Program-made: the position numbers and the translations under genes
Origin: a virus
DNA length: 37,690 nt
Strand: one strand, 5' to 3'
Virus record (IMG/VR): IMGVR_UViG_3300027126_000272
Coordinates: 1-37,690 of that record
Shown: positions 1 through 7,778 of the stretch, piece by piece
How positions within the stretch are numbered: position 1 is the stretch's first letter
Layout: each line of letters begins with the position of its first letter
The notes under the pieces: generated by a model
Databases searched by the model: none
Told to the model about the DNA's origin: nothing
Seen by the model: only the letters and a program-made list of their open reading frames with translations

Positions 1-19
1 ACTAAAATCCATGTATTAA

Positions 20-1105
20 TTACGATGTACGGTTAATACGGCTAATTTTCTTAGCGATTTCTTCGATTTCGTTACCAACACTTTCAGTCAAAGGCTTAGC
101 TGGCTGAGAAACAGTGTCTTCGGAAATAGGCTTAGCAGGTGCAGCAGCTTGGGCCAAACTAGAAACTGCAATATCAACACGAGCACGGAACGAGTCTGCA
201 TCAGAGAATGCAACGCTTTCCATCAACCCACGAATCTTTTCTGCTTTAACAGCACTAACATTTTTCAATGCAGATTCAAGAATTGCGTTCTTCTTATATG
301 TATTAACTTCTTCTGCAAGAGCAGCAGATTTTGCCTTTTCTTCATCCAATTGAGAAAGAATTTCGTCGCCTTTCTTAACAGCAGCTTCATAAAGGTCAAC
401 CTTATCCTTTGGCAATTCAACATAATGAGATTCAAGCAAACCTTTCAAGCCATCCATGAACGATTCAGCGATACGGGTACGTGCGCCAAGTTCAAGTGCC
501 AACTTGTTTTCTTCTGCCCATTCGTTAACAACGACAGACAAATACTCATTGATAGAAGCTTGTTGAGCTTGTTGGAAGTTTTCCAATTCCTGAGCAATGT
601 AAGTTTCAGCAGCTTCGGAAATAGCCAACAAATGCTTCTTACCTGCGGAAGTAACAGCAGCTTCGAAAATGTCAGTTGCCTTGCTAGTGAAATCTTCATT
701 CAAGCCTTGCGATTCAAACATAGAACCCAATTCAGACTTCAATTGTACTTCATAAATTGATTCTGCCATCAACTTGCCGATAACCTTGTCCAAAATACCG
801 TTAACGGAATCTTCGGAAACAACACCGTTGATACGATCTTGAATGTCATCAACACTAGTGATATCACCACCTGTAGACGCAGGAAGATTAGGATCATTGA
901 TAAAATCCTTTTCGTCCAAACCACCATCACCAGACACAACATTACCTGTTTCGTTTGCAGGATAAGGTTCTACTGGTGCAGGTGGGGCAGCTTGGAAATC
1001 TTGAGGTTCCAAGGTGACAGGTGCAACTTGACCGACATCAGTGTTATCTGCTGGACGGTATGCTGCCTCTGACATAGTTGTTAAAATTTCTTTAATGGTT
1101 TTCAT
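20..1105 (-). CDS. 22: Prohead core scaffolding protein, T4 gp22-like (361 aa)
   Basis: Internal scaffold around which the T4-like prohead shell assembles; in T4 it is later cut to small peptides by the gp21 protease. Assignment rests on position directly downstream of the gp21-like protease and on composition: long, mostly helical, Glu/Ala/Lys-rich, with predicted coiled-coil stretches. It carries many (L/I)-x-E sites followed by a small residue (for example IFE-A, ISE-A, IAE-S, LLE-S, LYE-A, ILE-S, LME-S, LTE-S), the pattern cut by T4 gp21. The frame is open upstream to a TTG at 1117, but I chose the ATG at 1105 because GGAG lies just upstream of it and would otherwise be inside the gene. 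A late-promoter octamer lies about 45 bases upstream. The major capsid protein would be expected just beyond the left edge. Sequence identity with T4 gp22 itself is not evident by eye. Confidence 0.82.
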   Translation of the reverse strand: MKTIKEILTTMSEAAYRPADNTDVGQVAPVTLEPQDFQAAPPAPVEPYPANETGNVVSGDGGLDEKDFINDPNLPASTGGDITSVDDIQDRINGVVSEDSVNGILDKVIGKLMAESIYEVQLKSELGSMFESQGLNEDFTSKATDIFEAAVTSAGKKHLLAISEAAETYIAQELENFQQAQQASINEYLSVVVNEWAEENKLALELGARTRIAESFMDGLKGLLESHYVELPKDKVDLYEAAVKKGDEILSQLDEEKAKSAALAEEVNTYKKNAILESALKNVSAVKAEKIRGLMESVAFSDADSFRARVDIAVSSLAQAAAPAKPISEDTVSQPAKPLTESVGNEIEEIAKKISRINRTS

Positions 1106-1150
1106 TTTCCACTCCAATAATTGTGAATATTTTTAAAATGTTGTTTTATC

Positions 1151-1158
1151 TATTTATA
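1151..1158 (-). promoter_or_regulatory. T4-type late promoter octamer TATAAATA
   Basis: The minus strand reads TATAAATA exactly, the T4 late promoter -10 consensus recognised by gp55-containing RNA polymerase. It lies about 45 bases before the ATG of the scaffold gene. The same exact octamer recurs in front of other structural genes in the window, which makes chance unlikely in spite of the AT-rich background. Confidence 0.75.
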
Positions 1159-1203
1159 TAGTTCAACATTCTGTAGTTCTTTTTATTTAATGGTTCAAAA
1201 ATT

Positions 1204-1878
1204 TTATGAGCCATTAATACATGATTTCATTAGTTTATTCCATGCTTCCAATTTAGCCTCTTGAAGATTTCTCGAAGATGCATTTTTTATTGAACGGCGG
1301 ATTTCTTCGGCTATTGCAACATCAGGGTCAGATGTGTCCCATGCAATAGTTCCTTCCATTAAACCATCAACAAATGCTTCTGGTGCAGATGGGTCATATA
1401 CAATGTCAATAGCACGTAAAATAAGACCGGGATTAACTTGATTTACACCATCACCACGTTCACGTACAGAACCGTCAGCACGAGAAGAAACAGCCAATTG
1501 TACGCCGCCTTCTAACAAAGCTTGTGCGATTTTCCCACAAGGGGTATCAAGCACTTTTGCCTTACCGATATAATAATTACCATCAATCTTTATTTCTTCT
1601 GTTAAGTGAGAAATACGATCAGGATTGATTTTCGTGGTGTCTGGATGTGTTAATTCGCCTACGGCACGTCTCTTATTAACAAACTGTGTAATATAAGTGT
1701 TTGTCGCAGCATCAAGAATATCTTTTGGGTACATGCGATTGTTTCTATTAACAATGTTCGCCTGCATGAAGATACCTTTTATGTACCAATACTTTTTACC
1801 GTTAACTGTCTCGCTCAATATTTCAGTATCTTCGAAAAGTTGATCATGAAACGGCAATATGTTACTTTTACTAATCAT
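1204..1878 (-). CDS. 21: Prohead core protein protease, T4 gp21-like (224 aa)
   Basis: Serine protease of the herpesvirus-assemblin/T4 gp21 fold (peptidase family S77 in T4). It matures the prohead by cutting scaffold, core proteins and capsid protein. Visible motifs are GELTHP with the putative catalytic His at about residue 78, and AVSSRADG with the catalytic Ser at 131 or 132. Length is close to T4 gp21 (212 aa). The C-terminal tail contains NLQEAK, an (L/I)-x-E-A site that could serve for self-cleavage, as the T4 protease cuts itself. The ATG overlaps the stop of the upstream gp68-like gene in an ATGA junction, so the two are translationally coupled. Gene order protease then scaffold matches T4. 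Confidence 0.93.
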   Translation of the reverse strand: MISKSNILPFHDQLFEDTEILSETVNGKKYWYIKGIFMQANIVNRNNRMYPKDILDAATNTYITQFVNKRRAVGELTHPDTTKINPDRISHLTEEIKIDGNYYIGKAKVLDTPCGKIAQALLEGGVQLAVSSRADGSVRERGDGVNQVNPGLILRAIDIVYDPSAPEAFVDGLMEGTIAWDTSDPDVAIAEEIRRSIKNASSRNLQEAKLEAWNKLMKSCINGS

Positions 1879-2285
1879 TTAAAATACCCCAATTCACTAT
1901 TTCTACGTTGTATAGAACGCATGCGTTTGCGTATGATCATAGACATTTTCATTTGACGCTTTCTTGCAGCACGTTTAGCAGCACGTTTACGATTTATAAT
2001 CTCACGTGGTTGCATCTTAATAACTTGCCCACCGGGCATTAATTTATATCCCTTCCCCATAACATCAACACGCTTGTTCATCTGCAAGCTTCCGTTACGT
2101 ACACGATTGACAATAGCAATACGCCCCATACGTCTTTCAAATGGATGAGGACGATGAGTCATGTTCTCATCAAGAGATTCGGTAATAATTTCATCAGTTG
2201 TCATTTCACCCAACATCGAAGCTGTTTTTTCTAATGCCAAGCGGTCAAGTGATTCTTTTAACATAGTCTTAACAATATTAGTCAT
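1875..2285 (-). CDS. Basic prohead core protein, T4 gp68-like by position (136 aa)
   Basis: Small protein with a strongly basic C-terminal half (clusters such as KRAAKRAARKRQ and IRKRMRSIQRR) that fits a DNA- or scaffold-binding internal head protein. It lies directly before the protease, the place of gene 68 in T4, whose product is a basic core protein of similar size (141 aa). The N-terminus MTNIVKTMLKES contains LKE-S at residues 9-12, and ITE-S follows later; both resemble gp21 cleavage sites. The start overlaps the end of the preceding acidic gene by 8 bases and the stop overlaps the protease ATG. Homology to gp68 is inferred from synteny and composition. Confidence 0.72.
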   Translation of the reverse strand: MTNIVKTMLKESLDRLALEKTASMLGEMTTDEIITESLDENMTHRPHPFERRMGRIAIVNRVRNGSLQMNKRVDVMGKGYKLMPGGQVIKMQPREIINRKRAAKRAARKRQMKMSMIIRKRMRSIQRRNSELGYFK

Positions 2286-2679
2286 GACTAACTCCCTGTA
2301 AAATTGGTTGAACTGTATTAGTAAAATCGTCTATATCATCAAAACCAGCATCCATCTTGTCGATAAATGATGGGTTTGACATAAGAACTTCTGCAATATC
2401 AGGTGACATTACTACGTATGAGCCATCTTTATTAACAACAACCAAATCATTTTCAGAAATACCGTCTTCTGACATTTCATCATCTGTTATATCATCTGGC
2501 GCTGGCGTATATTCAAAGTCATCGTCGTCATCTTCAATATCATCGGCATTGATATTTTCTATATCACTGGTATCAACATCAGGAATATCCATGTCATCAA
2601 CAGGAACATCACTATCATTTGAAGGTGAAACGATATCAAAAACATCATCCAAATCGTCGTCTGTTATATTGTAATCCAT
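2278..2679 (-). CDS. Very acidic prohead core protein, T4 gp67-like by position (133 aa)
   Basis: Protein dominated by Asp and Glu (runs such as DDIEDDDDDFEY), with no membrane segment. In T4, gene 67 lies just before 68 and 21 and encodes a small acidic core protein (80 aa). The acidic then basic pairing of this gene with the next repeats that arrangement, so an internal prohead core role is likely. An ISE-N site in the middle is compatible with protease processing. The last 8 bases overlap the next gene. It is longer than T4 gp67, and assignment is by position and charge only. Confidence 0.62.
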   Translation of the reverse strand: MDYNITDDDLDDVFDIVSPSNDSDVPVDDMDIPDVDTSDIENINADDIEDDDDDFEYTPAPDDITDDEMSEDGISENDLVVVNKDGSYVVMSPDIAEVLMSNPSFIDKMDAGFDDIDDFTNTVQPILQGVSHD

Positions 2680-2691
2680 TTATTTTTCCTC

Positions 2692-3144
2692 TTATTGCCA
2701 AGGATTATGTTCGCCAGACCAATCCTGATTTTCATTGGCATCTTCCAAATCATCATCGTCGTTGACGTTATTATATGGCAAATCAAATTGGTCATTGCTT
2801 TGTTTAAAATTAGTGTAGTAATAATCATACGGCATCAATTTAGCAGGTCTTTGGCTTCCACTAGTATCTACGTCCTGAGAATTGAAATCCGAGTTCAATT
2901 CAGGTGCAAACCATTTCGCCTTTAACCATCCATCTTGGCTACGGTATTCTGGATCATCGTTCCAGTTTTCTTCATCTTCACGTCTTTCATATTGAGCAAG
3001 CATTTTTTCAACTTGTCTACGTGTCAATGGGTAACTCGATTGATCAGGGGCCATACGCATTTCTAATAAATTACCAGAAGACAATTTATCAATTAGCTTT
3101 TCATTCATGATCAATTTAACAAAATCTTTATTAGGGATTTTCAT
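2692..3144 (-). CDS. Hypothetical head-region protein (150 aa)
   Basis: I do not recognise this protein. It is hydrophilic, rich in Asp, Asn, Gln and Tyr, with an aromatic patch (PYDYYYTNF) and an acidic tail ending in NPWQ. The N-terminus (MKIPNKDFVKLIMNEKL) resembles the amphipathic leaders of other small head-region proteins here but lacks a clean (L/I)-x-E site. It is the first gene after the late promoter at 3169-3176, with an AAGGAG-type ribosome site, and is followed after 12 bases by the gp67-like gene, so it is probably made late and may be a head or core component. Confidence 0.7.
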   Translation of the reverse strand: MKIPNKDFVKLIMNEKLIDKLSSGNLLEMRMAPDQSSYPLTRRQVEKMLAQYERREDEENWNDDPEYRSQDGWLKAKWFAPELNSDFNSQDVDTSGSQRPAKLMPYDYYYTNFKQSNDQFDLPYNNVNDDDDLEDANENQDWSGEHNPWQ

Positions 3145-3168
3145 TTATAACTCCTTAAAACATAAGAA

Positions 3169-3176
3169 TATTTATA
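3169..3176 (-). promoter_or_regulatory. T4-type late promoter octamer TATAAATA
   Basis: Exact TATAAATA on the minus strand, about 24 bases before the ATG of the 150-residue gene. It probably drives the run of genes through core proteins, protease and scaffold. The short leader still leaves room for the ribosome site. Confidence 0.72.
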
Positions 3177-3187
3177 ACATTTCATTT

Positions 3188-3463
3188 TTATGGCAAATTG
3201 ATATTATTGTCAAAATATGCAATTGCTGCATCAAAATATGCTTCCAAATCAGTTTTCAACGCATATTGCACATGGGGGTTTGAACCATTAATGTGAGTGA
3301 CCATTACCGCCGAAGCCTCACCAACAGGGTCGGCCCCTACCATAGCTGCGGTGTAATCACCTGTTTGTGCATATATATTGGGGCCAATACGTCCAAACAC
3401 CGTTTGAACATCAGTGCTTACTGGCATTGGCATTGGCATGCCATAAATTGCTGAATTAAACAT
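3188..3463 (-). CDS. Short protein with phage-fibre motif GRxGxxxAQTGDYTAAMVGA (91 aa)
   Basis: The central part reads FGRIGPNIYAQTGDYTAAM, then a segment with an NPHVQYAL element. Both are recurrent motifs of phage tail-fibre and collar/whisker-type proteins, where they often repeat as small beta-structured units near trimeric fibres. Here only one unit is present in a very short protein, so it could be a capsid or neck decoration, a fibre adaptor, or the remnant of a fibre gene. It lies between portal and the core-protein cluster, a place where T4 has no fibre gene. A repetitive Met-Pro stretch (GMPMPMPV) precedes the motif. Confidence 0.72.
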   Translation of the reverse strand: MFNSAIYGMPMPMPVSTDVQTVFGRIGPNIYAQTGDYTAAMVGADPVGEASAVMVTHINGSNPHVQYALKTDLEAYFDAAIAYFDNNINLP

Positions 3464-3487
3464 AATTACCCCAAAAGTTTATATTAT

Positions 3488-5128
3488 TTATTGTTGCATT
3501 TGATCTTGCTCTTGTTGCATTTGTTGTGCAACAGCAATGTAATTTGACGCATCTATTCCTTGTTTCCCCAATATATCAGTTAATGATGAATCGGATTCTG
3601 CTTGTAACTGTGCAGTCAATTGTTGTTCATTAATTCTATTCTGAATATTTTCTTGACGATATTGTGCTGCTTGTTTTTTCAATTCCGCTGCAACTTCTTC
3701 TGTTACGTGTAAGACATTGGTATAAACATAATCAGGGCCATAATATTTTCCAACAAAAGCATCTGCTGCCCCAATCATATTCAAACGACCTTGTAAAATT
3801 TCATTTTCTACAGATTCTTTGAAATAGTTGTCAACGGTAAAATCAAAATACAAATTGTCACGGAATTCTTCCCAATCATCTAATCCAATTATTCCTTTTA
3901 ATACTAACTGTCGTTTCAACAATTCAGCAAAAAGCTTTGAGAATTGAATACGCAAACGTTGAATATAATTAAAGAAGCGTAATTCATCACGAGTAATTTC
4001 AGAACCATGTGTATACAAGGAACCTTGTTGAAAACGGGACGCTGGAACTTTTAATGCATCCCACAATTGAGTTTTGAAATAATCCAATTGACTAGTATTG
4101 TCGAAAGAGTCACCACCGGGCAATGTATCAATTTCTGTGCCACGGCTACCACCTTGACGGGGTATGAAAAAGTCTTCATTCATTGACATGAATCGTTTTT
4201 CGTTTTTCACTTTGCCGGTAACGGGGTCATAAAGAATTTTTGTACGGTACTTGTCAGCGATTTCTTTGATATATTGGTCAATTTTTGCTTTAGGAAGATT
4301 ACCAACGTCGATATAGAATATTCTACGTTCGGGCGCACGTGTAAGCATATAGATAATCCCGCTTTCTTCTAACATACGCATGGAATTAGTAGTACGTATA
4401 GCAGTTTCCAAAGCGGATACCATGAAACCACGATCAGCGTCATAAATCCCTGAATTACATTGAACAACTGATTCCGGTGTTAATGTAATAGTAGTGGAAG
4501 TTGCGCCACCCGCCGTCGATGCACTTTGATCTATTCCGTTTTCATTAAAGATATAAAACTCTTTTATATTCCTGACAATTGGATGGCCATTTTGTATATC
4601 ACGATTTATTTCACGTATTTTCTTTATTTTCGTTGGTTCAACATATTGTAATTGTTGAATACCGTACTGAGGATTGTTTTCATCAATAGAAACCAAATAA
4701 TTAATACGGCCATCAACATACCAGCGTTTAGCAACTGTATGAGCGTCAGTGTTGAAATCTAATAACCCAAGAATTGTTTTAAACTCTTTATTAATTACTT
4801 CTTTCAACTCCAACGAAATATCAATGGCATCCATATTCAAAGTAACAGCCGGTTTTTGATGTTCCATCACAACCATTTCACAAATTATTTCTTCTACTGC
4901 TAAATCAACTTCTGCCTGTCTTGCTATATCTCTATATTGAGCAATCGCATCGTTTTCTGTTTTAACCATTGATGTTATTTGTAATGATGTCGCCATAGGC
5001 GTCATGAAACCACCAGAATAAAGGTCTACAGAAGGATCGTTTAGACTTGGCGCAATGTATTGCGTAACACCACTTGCAGAGTTTTTATCGGCAGAGCCAA
5101 AGCTAAAGCCAAAAATTTTAAATTGCAT
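3488..5128 (-). CDS. 20: Portal vertex protein, T4 gp20-like (546 aa)
   Basis: Twelve-fold portal ring at the head vertex through which DNA is packaged and to which the neck attaches. Recognisable T4-portal features are the ERRIFYIDVGNLPKAK segment in the middle, the NEDFFIPRQGGSRGTEIDTL region, and the SRFQQGSLYTHGSEITRDE segment. Length compares with 524 aa for T4 gp20. The C-terminal tail is Gln-rich and probably disordered. A terminator-like hairpin (5167-5191) separates it from the gene upstream, so it probably needs its own promoter; only a weak late-like box (TATAAAAT, 5155-5162 on the minus strand) is visible. Confidence 0.95.
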   Translation of the reverse strand: MQFKIFGFSFGSADKNSASGVTQYIAPSLNDPSVDLYSGGFMTPMATSLQITSMVKTENDAIAQYRDIARQAEVDLAVEEIICEMVVMEHQKPAVTLNMDAIDISLELKEVINKEFKTILGLLDFNTDAHTVAKRWYVDGRINYLVSIDENNPQYGIQQLQYVEPTKIKKIREINRDIQNGHPIVRNIKEFYIFNENGIDQSASTAGGATSTTITLTPESVVQCNSGIYDADRGFMVSALETAIRTTNSMRMLEESGIIYMLTRAPERRIFYIDVGNLPKAKIDQYIKEIADKYRTKILYDPVTGKVKNEKRFMSMNEDFFIPRQGGSRGTEIDTLPGGDSFDNTSQLDYFKTQLWDALKVPASRFQQGSLYTHGSEITRDELRFFNYIQRLRIQFSKLFAELLKRQLVLKGIIGLDDWEEFRDNLYFDFTVDNYFKESVENEILQGRLNMIGAADAFVGKYYGPDYVYTNVLHVTEEVAAELKKQAAQYRQENIQNRINEQQLTAQLQAESDSSLTDILGKQGIDASNYIAVAQQMQQEQDQMQQ

Positions 5129-5166
5129 ATTTTAATCCTGATATATTGTTTCTAATTTTATATAGC

Positions 5167-5191
5167 AAAAAAGCCGCAGGGCGGCTTTTTT
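5167..5191. terminator. Intrinsic terminator, symmetric
   Basis: Perfect GCCGC/GCGGC stem with a 3-base loop, flanked by six A on the left and six T on the right, so it can end transcription in either direction. On the minus strand it separates the acidic 286-residue gene from the portal gene. Confidence 0.88.
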
Positions 5192-5206
5192 GAATCAATG
5201 GTCTGA

Positions 5207-6067
5207 TTAAACTTTTAGCTTATGTGTTCTGATTTTGTACTTACCTTGTACAGCTTGTACCTTATCAACTAAACCATCTTTTCTAACATGTGTTAAACAG
5301 TGACCCTCATGAAGTATGATTGACCCACCATAACGATTTGTTAATGCGGTTGAAATTTGTTGAAGTGCTTCATCTAAATTTTCAACTTGGTGTGGGTATT
5401 CGATATATGCTGATTCATCTAATTTAGAATCTTTGTGAGATTCATCGTCATCACATTTTTCTTCAAGTTCCGTTTTAATCATGTCATTTTGATCATTAAC
5501 AACATCAACCGCAGGTGCCATTGTTGTATCAATCGGTGTATCAATTGCAGCGGCTATGTCAGCATCTGGTGCAGGTTGAACATCAATATTATCATCAACT
5601 GTAGGTGCTGGTTGTGCATCTGATACCAAATCAGCAATGTCTAAATCATTGTCAGTATCGTTGTTTGTGTCATCTTGACCATTTTCAACAAATGGTACAA
5701 TTTCACCAACTGGCAACACAACAGAGTTTGCATCTTGTTCGGAAGTATCGCCATCACAACCATTATCCGAAACTGGTTCTGGATTAGGCGTTATATTATC
5801 GTCACTTTGATTAACTGGTATATCAGTAGATAAACCACCAACATAATGGTCAGAATCAGTAGACACAACAATATGACATGATGGGCATGTATTTCCATCA
5901 TCATCAGTATCATTAGACAAATAGATGAATGCATTTGGACTAATACGCACCAAATGACCATTCAATTGATTGTCAACCATATTACCCATCAAGGTATTTG
6001 AAGCATCAGTGGCATTTCCTTGCTGGTGGGGGTATACTGATGATAAAATTGCATTAGTTAAATCCAT
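5207..6067 (-). CDS. Hypothetical acidic protein with disordered middle (286 aa)
   Basis: Not recognised. The first 75 residues form a compact-looking region with a CPSCH motif that could bind metal. Residues about 80-215 are low-complexity Asp/Asn/Pro/Val/Ala-rich sequence, probably disordered. The C-terminal 70 residues (from SAYIEYPHQ) look folded and end in a basic tail (KYKIRTHKLKV). It lies between tail tube and portal in the late operon, 12 bases after the tube gene, so a virion or assembly role is likely. T4 has no gene at this place. Confidence 0.72.
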   Translation of the reverse strand: MDLTNAILSSVYPHQQGNATDASNTLMGNMVDNQLNGHLVRISPNAFIYLSNDTDDDGNTCPSCHIVVSTDSDHYVGGLSTDIPVNQSDDNITPNPEPVSDNGCDGDTSEQDANSVVLPVGEIVPFVENGQDDTNNDTDNDLDIADLVSDAQPAPTVDDNIDVQPAPDADIAAAIDTPIDTTMAPAVDVVNDQNDMIKTELEEKCDDDESHKDSKLDESAYIEYPHQVENLDEALQQISTALTNRYGGSIILHEGHCLTHVRKDGLVDKVQAVQGKYKIRTHKLKV

Positions 6068-6079
6068 TATAATTCTCCA

Positions 6080-6697
6080 TTACTCACGTCTTGCCGATGC
6101 ATCAACATCAGTCAACGAAATTTCATTTTTGTTATACGCATTGAAGTTAGTAGTGAAATAATCATACTTCCAAGTTACTTCGAACATCATCACCTGATCA
6201 TTAGCCTGCCATGATAATTGGACAGGAGATACAACATATGGGAATGCATTATGAAGAACATATATTTTATCAACCTTACCAGTTTTTGTATAATGAGACA
6301 CTTTTATGTCACAAACATACTTATCAATAGTTTCGGATGACGTACCATGTTCTTTGAATGTATCAAAGTTTAAGAAAGACATGGAGTTATTCCATGCTTC
6401 AAAGGCATTACGGGTTATAAAATCTTCGTCACAATAAATTGCACATGTCCAATCTTCAAACATACGATCACCAGCAACGTTAATGAAACGACCGAAGTAA
6501 GGAACAGGAATTGTACCAATAACTGAACCGGGTAGGTCTGCTGCGTTAGTCATATATGTAAAGGAAGACATTGCATTGCCTGAACCTGCTGCTGTGGTGA
6601 AAGATGCAGGTGCACTTAACAACTCAATTTGGAATTGGTTTGGACGGGCACCACCATTTTTCAATTGCTTTCTAAATTCATTAGCATTAAATGGCAT
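6080..6697 (-). CDS. 19: Tail tube protein, T4 gp19-like (205 aa)
   Basis: Subunit of the inner tail tube that carries DNA to the cell. Diagnostic T4-gp19 features are ARPNQFQIEL near the N-terminus, a DLPGSVIGTIPVPYFGRF segment (T4: ALPAGIVEKIPVGFMNR) and INVAGDRMFEDWT (T4: INVAGDRTFDDWT). The C-terminal part (QLSWQANDQVMMFEVTWKYDYF) matches the closing beta strands of the family. At 205 residues it is longer than T4 gp19 (163 aa), with insertions after residue 30 and in the middle. A late promoter lies 47 bases upstream. The sheath gene that normally precedes it is not in this window. Confidence 0.93.
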   Translation of the reverse strand: MPFNANEFRKQLKNGGARPNQFQIELLSAPASFTTAAGSGNAMSSFTYMTNAADLPGSVIGTIPVPYFGRFINVAGDRMFEDWTCAIYCDEDFITRNAFEAWNNSMSFLNFDTFKEHGTSSETIDKYVCDIKVSHYTKTGKVDKIYVLHNAFPYVVSPVQLSWQANDQVMMFEVTWKYDYFTTNFNAYNKNEISLTDVDASARRE

Positions 6698-6744
6698 TTT
6701 TGTTATCCTCTTAAATTAAATATCTGTTACATACTATTTAACTT

Positions 6745-6752
6745 TATTTATA
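6745..6752 (-). promoter_or_regulatory. T4-type late promoter octamer TATAAATA
   Basis: Exact TATAAATA on the minus strand, 47 bases before the tail tube ATG. It lies between the divergent starts of the tube gene and a small plus-strand gene. Confidence 0.75.
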
Positions 6753-6765
6753 TTGAGGTGAAATT

Positions 6766-6969
6766 ATGAATCGCTTTTATTGTGACATCGAATCATATAA
6801 AACCATAATACTTCAAGAACTAATATACGAACAGTATTATCTCTCCAACCAAGATGCTGTTGAACATCTCTATATACTCGAAGATCAAATAAAAATATTT
6901 TTTCATAAACAAACACCAATACCTAGTGTTTTAAAATGGATCATGACCTACGATACATGTCTTAAATGA
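6766..6969 (+). CDS. Hypothetical small protein (67 aa)
   Basis: Short, Tyr/Ile-rich, probably helical protein of unknown function, with no membrane segment. It begins with ATG 8 bases after a GAGGTG ribosome site, which is the main support for it. It runs against the surrounding late genes and its stop abuts the strong promoter of the PF10118-like gene. It may be part of the same inserted two-gene unit. Confidence 0.55.
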   Translation: MNRFYCDIESYKTIILQELIYEQYYLSNQDAVEHLYILEDQIKIFFHKQTPIPSVLKWIMTYDTCLK

Positions 6970-6998
6970 TTGACAACTGTATAAATACATTGTATAAT
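6970..6998 (+). promoter_or_regulatory. Consensus sigma70 promoter, TTGACA-17-TATAAT
   Basis: TTGACA at 6970-6975 and TATAAT at 6993-6998, separated by exactly 17 bases: a perfect match to the bacterial housekeeping promoter consensus. It points at the PF10118-like gene starting at 7026. Such a promoter would be active with unmodified host polymerase. Confidence 0.85.
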
Positions 6999-7011
6999 GT
7001 CACAGTTGACA
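6971..7011 (+). promoter_or_regulatory. Imperfect dyad flanking the promoter, operator candidate
   Basis: TGACAACTGT at 6971-6980 and ACAGTTGACA at 7002-7011 form an inverted repeat with 9 of 10 positions paired. The left arm overlaps the -35 box and the right arm lies just past the -10 box near the expected start of transcription. This geometry fits a repressor binding both sides of the promoter, or an early-transcript hairpin. Confidence 0.4.
6980..6987 (+). promoter_or_regulatory. Late promoter octamer TATAAATA inside the sigma70 spacer
   Basis: Exact TATAAATA on the plus strand, lying between the -35 and -10 boxes of the sigma70 promoter and 38 bases before the ATG at 7026. If used, the downstream gene would also be transcribed late. 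It may be a chance match in AT-rich DNA, but its distance to the start codon is like those of the other late promoters. Confidence 0.45.
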
Positions 7012-7025
7012 TGTAGGAGTAGATC

Positions 7026-7778
7026 ATGATACCAGTTCGCAAAAACAAGTTTGATTTTTCAAATACAGAAAAGTATTACTATAAAGATAGCAAACTTATT
7101 ACCCACTTTTTTAACGCATTATCCTCTACCTTTCCGCCCGGCGAAGATTTCTTTGTACGAGCAGTTAGGGCGCATCGTAAAAATACTAAAGACGAATTGG
7201 AAAAAGATATTTCTGGATTTATTGGTCAAGAAGCATGGCATTCTATGGCGCATAAAACCATGAATCTTTATGCGGAAACTCATAATGTTCCATTAACAAA
7301 GATAGAAGATTTTATCAATGTTGCGTTGAAACAAATAGAAAAGAAATTGACAGTTAAACAATGTTTAGCAGTAACAGTTGCACTTGAACACTATACCGCA
7401 TCAATGGGGATGGAAATACTCAATAACCCTAAATGGTTGTCATCGTTTGATGAACCATACAAGGAATTGATAAAATGGCATTCTTCCGAAGAAATAGAAC
7501 ATCGTCATGTGGCATTCGATGTTTATATGAGAGATTATGCAGACGACTATAAAACTCGTGTCGCTGTCATGATTGGTGCGAGTATAATTTTCTGGGTAGC
7601 TATATCAATAATGACTGGAATGCTATATTTCACTGATAAAGATATTGGTGTAAAGGATAAAGTATTTGGTTTATTTCATGGAACCAAAGAATTGTTAGGC
7701 CCGTCAGGATTTGTTACCAATATCCTAAAAGACCTTCCAATATTCTTCAAAAGGGATTTCCACCCCAACATGATGTGA
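7026..7778 (+). CDS. PF10118-like 'metal-dependent hydrolase' family protein (250 aa)
   Basis: The sequence follows the bacterial family annotated as predicted metal-dependent hydrolase (COG3687/PF10118): FPPGEDFFVRAVR at about 36-48, FIGQEAWHSMAH at 65-76, ALEHYTASMGME at 119-130, and WHSSEEIEHRHVAFDVY at 151-167. The conserved Glu and His residues (E40, E69, H72, H76, E121, H122, H152, E155/E156, H159) look like the ligands of a ferritin-like di-iron four-helix bundle. One likely membrane segment follows at 178-202. The reaction is not known for the family. The ATG has an AGGAG site and a consensus promoter upstream. It is on the strand opposite to its late-gene neighbours, and its TGA directly abuts the stop of the GNAT gene. 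Probably host-derived cargo. Confidence 0.82.
   Translation: MIPVRKNKFDFSNTEKYYYKDSKLITHFFNALSSTFPPGEDFFVRAVRAHRKNTKDELEKDISGFIGQEAWHSMAHKTMNLYAETHNVPLTKIEDFINVALKQIEKKLTVKQCLAVTVALEHYTASMGMEILNNPKWLSSFDEPYKELIKWHSSEEIEHRHVAFDVYMRDYADDYKTRVAVMIGASIIFWVAISIMTGMLYFTDKDIGVKDKVFGLFHGTKELLGPSGFVTNILKDLPIFFKRDFHPNMM

Noticed and set aside
149-760. Long plus-strand open frame opposite the scaffold gene
   Set aside because: It is the complement of a well-supported gene; its translation is Phe/Cys/Arg/Ser-rich with no family features and no ribosome site.
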